This document shows positions 60,383 through 64,000 of a DNA stretch of 64,000 nt, one piece after another. The notes under the pieces are model-generated. The model was not told the DNA's origin. It saw nothing but the letters and a program-made list of their open reading frames with translations, and did no database searches. The position numbers and the translations under genes were made by a program. Source of the DNA: Eunapius fragilis (taxonomy: Eukaryota; Porifera; Demospongiae; Spongillida; Spongillidae); the NCBI GenBank assembly GCA_963681505.1, contig OY811980.1, positions 5,459,004 to 5,523,003 of the forward strand, written 5' to 3'. Numbering within the stretch: the first letter of the stretch is position 1; the number at the start of each line of letters is the position of its first letter.

Positions 60383-62964
60383 CAGGGCCGTAGCATCGAA
60401 AAACAAACCGGTCCGGCCACTGTGAAAATAGGAAATGCAGAGGAAGCCCCAGGGAGGGTGCGGGAGGGGAGCACCCCTCCCGCCCAGCAAGGGGGTATGG
60501 GGGAACGCTGGAAGCTCCCCCATCGAGGTCTGGGGCAACGCTTTTTGACACGAAAAACTACGCGTGCGTCACATGTAAACACTATTGCCGTTAGTTTACT
60601 TATATCTCATCACAAGTGATCATTCATTAATATACTATGGGACATAGTACGTCATTCATGCATGCACATCATCAAAACTTCAAATCTACGTCTCGCGAGC
60701 TGACGAAGTCATTCAAGCAAGAGACGATGGATAAACCATCTGTCCTATCCTTGTGGGCATGAAGAACACACAAGTTGTTTACACGCATTTGTGACATGCT
60801 TGTACGAAGGTAAGTTTTCACCCTGCATGCGTAACACTGATGCACTGCGCTCACTTATCGCATTGGTCGCTGGTATCACTAGGATAAGCTTGAGCAAGAT
60901 GCAGACTTCAGAGATGCCTATGCGTGTGGCTGGTGAAAGGCCAGTGATATAAGCTCTGATTGTGCTAAGAGTCGGTTTTTCAGGCAAGGAGGAGAACATC
61001 GCTGGCAGCAATTCAAGCTGTGTTCAAGACTTGATGCTACAAAGTCATTATGGTAGTGCTTCAAAACAAAATCAAGCTCTGAGCGGTACTCTTCTCTTCT
61101 TGCTGCCTTCAACAAAAGACACTCCAACTGTTTTAGGACTCCATAACCTGGTTGGTTGAATCTCTCTCTAATTGCACTGATAATAAAATCCAGACATTCA
61201 TAATACTCTTGGCAATAGCGGTCTTTGGCTGTGCTATGTTGGTAGCCCTGACTAGATCCAATTTCTAAACGGCTAGGAGCTCTTCTTTTTCTAGGCAGTG
61301 AGGCCTCCTCTACATCATACTTCCTTTGAAAAGACAGCACCCTTTCCCAAAATAGGTCAAATGATTCTGATGATCTTATGCTGCTGAGAGTTGCACAAGT
61401 AAGCTCTGCACATTGCTGACCTTCAGATGCTGTTAAGGTTGGATCTTGTAGAGTTTTGCTTAGATTATCAGTGTGTTTTAGTATACGTTCACCAAGCAGC
61501 AAACCAAAAAGGAAATTAAAGTTCCTCATTGTTGCTTCCACTCCTATAACTCGAGCTTTTATCTCTGAGTCAGTGATATCATCCTTGATCTCTTCCCATA
61601 AGACCTGGAATACCTCATAATTGTCAAGTATGCTCTGCAATGATGCTGCACGGACAGTCCACCTAGTTGGACACAAGGTACGAAAGCCTGATGTAGATGG
61701 TGCCAGCTCATCCTTCAGCCGATTGAAAATTGCATCGCGCTTCGGAGAGTACTTTAAAAGCTTTGATATCTCAAAAGCTGCATCGAGGGTGTCTCGGAGG
61801 ATTTTATTCTTTTTTATCGAATCACTGGCTGCGAGGTTTAATGCGTGTCCATAACAGTGAGTATACGTAGCCCTGGACTCCACTGATAATATCTGTGCTG
61901 CCACTCCACTTCTGTGTCCAGCCATATTAGCAGCCCCATCGTAGCATTGACCTCTACAATTTGCAATAGACAAATTCATTCGTATCATCGTGTCTTTGAG
62001 GATGTGAACAATTCGATCACTCTCAATAGACTCTACCACATAAAGTCCAATGAACTCTTCACTGCAATTGAAATTATCATCTACGCTTCGGAAACAAATG
62101 GCAACTTGCGTTTGATTGGCAGCGTCTGTCACTTCGTCTGCCATTAAGGTAAAGAACCTGGCATTTTGGATTGAAGAAGCAATATCCCTTACCACATTTA
62201 ACGCCATGATAGTAATGATTTCGTTCTGGATTTCAGGACTGGTGTACTTGTACGTTTTTCGCTCCAACCACTTAAGCAATTCAGGTTGGTGAATGGCTCT
62301 AAGCTTGATAAGTTGCATGAAATTGCACTCCTTTTCGTCATCATCCCCACGCAAAGCTATACCTTGCTTGGCCAAAAATCGTAAAATTTTCGGCTATAGT
62401 TACAAGACACTGCCGATTTGCTGCTTTCTCATCTGCATGAGCCAATGACAGTAGCTCTCCTACATCCCGTGTTGTTTCAGGTAGAGTAACTAGGTACCAT
62501 CTCAACAGCTTTCTTATGGGTGTCCGATTTCTCATGGCTCGGGAAAGCTACTGTTGCATCCTTCCAATTACTAAATCCAGCATAAATGAAAGCTGAATCC
62601 TTGATGTTACCCGAGGTTGTGCTTAACTTTCCTGTGGTCACAGCTTTAACACAAATAAAACAAAACGCTCGATCGTGGCAGCTGTCATAGTGCAACCAGC
62701 CCCACTGTGAAAACCATTTTGGTTTGAAAGCCCGTTTTACTATGGTCTTTTTTCCGAACTCACGCATCGGAAATGGAAACCGCAGTGGTTGATTAGCCGT
62801 TTCTTCAATTGCAGGTGGCTGCACATTCATCGTCCCTCGAGTTACAAATTAAACCGGGTGAATAACCACTTTATAAATTACAATAATCGTTAATATTTTC
62901 AAATGTTCTGGCTAAAACCGGTCCGGCCAAGGCCGGACCGGCCGGACTGGATGCTACGGCCCTG
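60383..62964 (-). mobile_element. hAT-superfamily DNA transposon, decayed, 2.6 kb
   Basis: Ends CAGGGCCGTAGCATC at the left and GATGCTACGGCCCTG at the right are perfect inverted repeats. Subterminal ACCGGTCCGGCC repeats lie on both sides. A broken transposase is encoded on the minus strand. No convincing 8-bp target duplication remains (GTACATAT versus CGATATGT). CAG...CTG ends and the protein both indicate hAT. Confidence 0.88.
60660..62830 (-). pseudogene. hAT transposase (TTF zinc finger, DDE, C-terminal dimerisation), frameshifted
   Basis: 62830-62477 encodes a TTF-type zinc finger: FKPKWFSQWGWLHYD, then HDRAFCFICVKA, ending FPSHEKSDTHKKAV. A frame change leads into 62390-60918, about 485 residues of the catalytic region: FFTLMADEVTDAANQTQVAI, NCRGQCYDGAANMAG with a catalytic Asp, and THCYGHALNLA, then CPTRWTVRAASL. 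The C-terminal hAT dimerisation block is split between frames: LKLILVIPATNAISERSASV, then RVKTYLRTSMSQMRVNNL and HAHKDRTDGLS near 60740. At least three frameshifts are present. The layout matches ZMYM1-like hAT transposases. Confidence 0.85.
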
Positions 62965-63059
62965 CGATATGTTGCAACTGTATGAATATAATTGCAGTTG
63001 CCAGGGCTGAAAACTAGGTGAAATGAAAATAACTGCAACCATATCCTTCTCCCATATAG

Positions 63060-63576
63060 CTACTCCTTGTATGAACCCAAATCTCATGCACTAATGGAGT
63101 ATAATGGTGGTCTTGAAAAAGCTATTCTTAGGGATAGTGAGCTTTTAAGTGAAGTAAATGATGCCTTTTGTAAGTCTCATCCATTGCTAGCTCAAAAGGT
63201 TGTTACTAGATCTGCCCGTGCAGCTGTAAGTAAGATTGGGGCAGAGGCATTGGTTTCTAAAGCACCAAGTGTACGAAGAGCAAAAGCAGGGTCATTGCTA
63301 AAAACTAACCGTGAAATAAATGCAATGAAATTAGGAGAAAAGGATATTTTAGTAGGGCATAGGTATCATACTGCTGGCTCTGAACCTTACTTTTTAAATA
63401 CTTCGTACACTTACACAAAACGACTTAGGGCCATTCCAGTAGACCTCAATGGTAGGTGTGTAGTGTCAGAGGAGATAGGGGACAGAGATAAGGTTACCAT
63501 GCACCCCTTGAATCCTTATCAATCTACATGGTGCTATGTAGTTCACTTATCCCTGGATCGAAATGCTGTCATGTAG
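63060..63576 (+). CDS. Unrecognised ORF, possibly a terminal exon
   Basis: An open frame of about 172 residues (YSLYEPKSHALMEYNGGLEK...HLSLDRNAVM) begins right after a good acceptor (CTTCTCCCATATAG at 63059) and ends at a TAG. Composition is protein-like, with an Ala/Lys-rich helical stretch (RSARAAVSKIGAEALVSKA, then RRAKAGSLLKTN) and a conserved-looking end. I do not recognise the family. The hAT element ends only about 95 bp upstream, so the remainder of this gene may lie on the other side of the transposon. It may also belong to another mobile element. Confidence 0.45.
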
Positions 63577-63898
63577 TTCACTTCCTGAGTTCCCACACTA
63601 TCCATCTTTACTGCATGTAGGCTACACCTCCATGTTTAGATTGGAGCATTTTCAAATTTGACCAATAAAATTTTAGCACATGCCGTTAATATGATGGAAT
63701 TGGACCAATAGAATTATAGCACAGTCTGCACACGTGTTAAGGCTTTGCAGGTATAAAAGTCAATCATGCACCTGCTGAATTATAGTGCACTTTGCAAAGA
63801 GAGGTAATACTCTATGTGGATTCACGTGTAAACTTGCTTGAAAAAAGAAAAAGGTAAAAAAAAAACATTTAATCATACTCTCTGTCACGTACATGTAG
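63577..63898. other. Intergenic, possible promoter of the right-edge gene
   Basis: Contains a degenerate direct repeat (TTGACCAATAAAATTTTAGCAC and TTGGACCAATAGAATTATAGCAC at about 63657 and 63702). Each copy carries CCAAT, and GTATAAAAG at about 63751 resembles a TATA box. This would suit a start of transcription shortly before 63899. Confidence 0.5.
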
Positions 63899-64000
63899 AT
63901 GGCAGCTGAAGACCTCAAAGGTTTTTTCACCGAGGGGTCGGAGGAGGAAGAGGATGACATTCATCCTCCAACTCCTCTCCCCTTCACCCCGCCAGAAGAA
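63899..64000 (+). CDS. Start of a gene running off the window (acidic N-terminus)
   Basis: ATG at 63899 begins MAAEDLKGFFTEGSEEEEDD followed by IHPPTPLPFTPPEE and is open to the window end. The acidic then proline-rich N-terminus is preceded by a CCAAT/TATA-like arrangement. The family cannot be judged from 34 residues. Confidence 0.45.
   Translation, partial: MAAEDLKGFFTEGSEEEEDDIHPPTPLPFTPPEE

Overview
This window is animal nuclear DNA, most likely from a sponge (demosponge-like). The genes have many short exons with GT-AG introns. The protein families are metazoan: an ERCC6L2-type SNF2 protein, a PH-domain docking protein with YxxM motifs, an animal-type cryptochrome and a SETD1-like remnant. 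Basic proteins with 15-residue repeats of the type YKADPEKKKASVRDS, which I associate from memory with sponge genomes, also occur. No prokaryotic signal is seen. The species cannot be fixed from the sequence alone.

Layout. 1-4 kb is a 2.9-kb minisatellite of 33/34-bp units with a 1,031-bp higher-order duplication. 4.0-15.7 kb (minus strand) is a seven-exon secreted GH25 lysozyme gene. Its second intron, 10.6 kb long, holds a stack of mobile elements, including a pogo/Tigger transposon nested inside a GC-rich MITE. 16.7-17.8 kb is a SETD1-like pseudogene fragment. 20.7-21.1 kb is a small four-helix membrane protein. 23.2-23.7 kb is a hAT-type MITE with a perfect 8-bp target duplication.

23.9-29.3 kb is a 19-exon gene for a 632-residue protein with a CHORD-like zinc module. 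Less than 300 bp downstream on the same strand, 29.6-43.5 kb is a 22-exon ERCC6L2-like gene. Its exon phases close to a 1,041-residue frame, yet SNF2 motifs I, II, III, V and VI are all substituted. It looks like a pseudo-ATPase and is the most interesting gene here. Its introns are full of minisatellites, and one array has copied an exon end together with its splice donor.

45.6-46.8 kb (minus) is a three-exon PH-domain adaptor with three YxxM motifs. 47.5-54.0 kb is a 6.5-kb foldback with kilobases of polypyrimidine/polypurine arms. 54.4-55.0 kb is a decayed retroelement fragment. 55.3-56.9 kb (minus) is an intronless cryptochrome gene with an unusual flavin pocket. Upstream of it lie two nested inverted-repeat elements of one family, each with a 7-bp target duplication. 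58.9-60.2 kb is a second copy of the basic repeat-protein element. 60.4-63.0 kb is a decayed hAT transposon. The right edge holds an unrecognised ORF and the start of another gene.

No operon-like arrangement is expected. The host genes (lysozyme, adaptor, cryptochrome, CHORD-like, ERCC6L2-like) are independent functions. The shared theme is heavy invasion of introns and flanks by MITEs, foldbacks and tandem repeats. Exon borders were placed by eye from splice consensus, phase and family resemblance; no search or transcript evidence was available.
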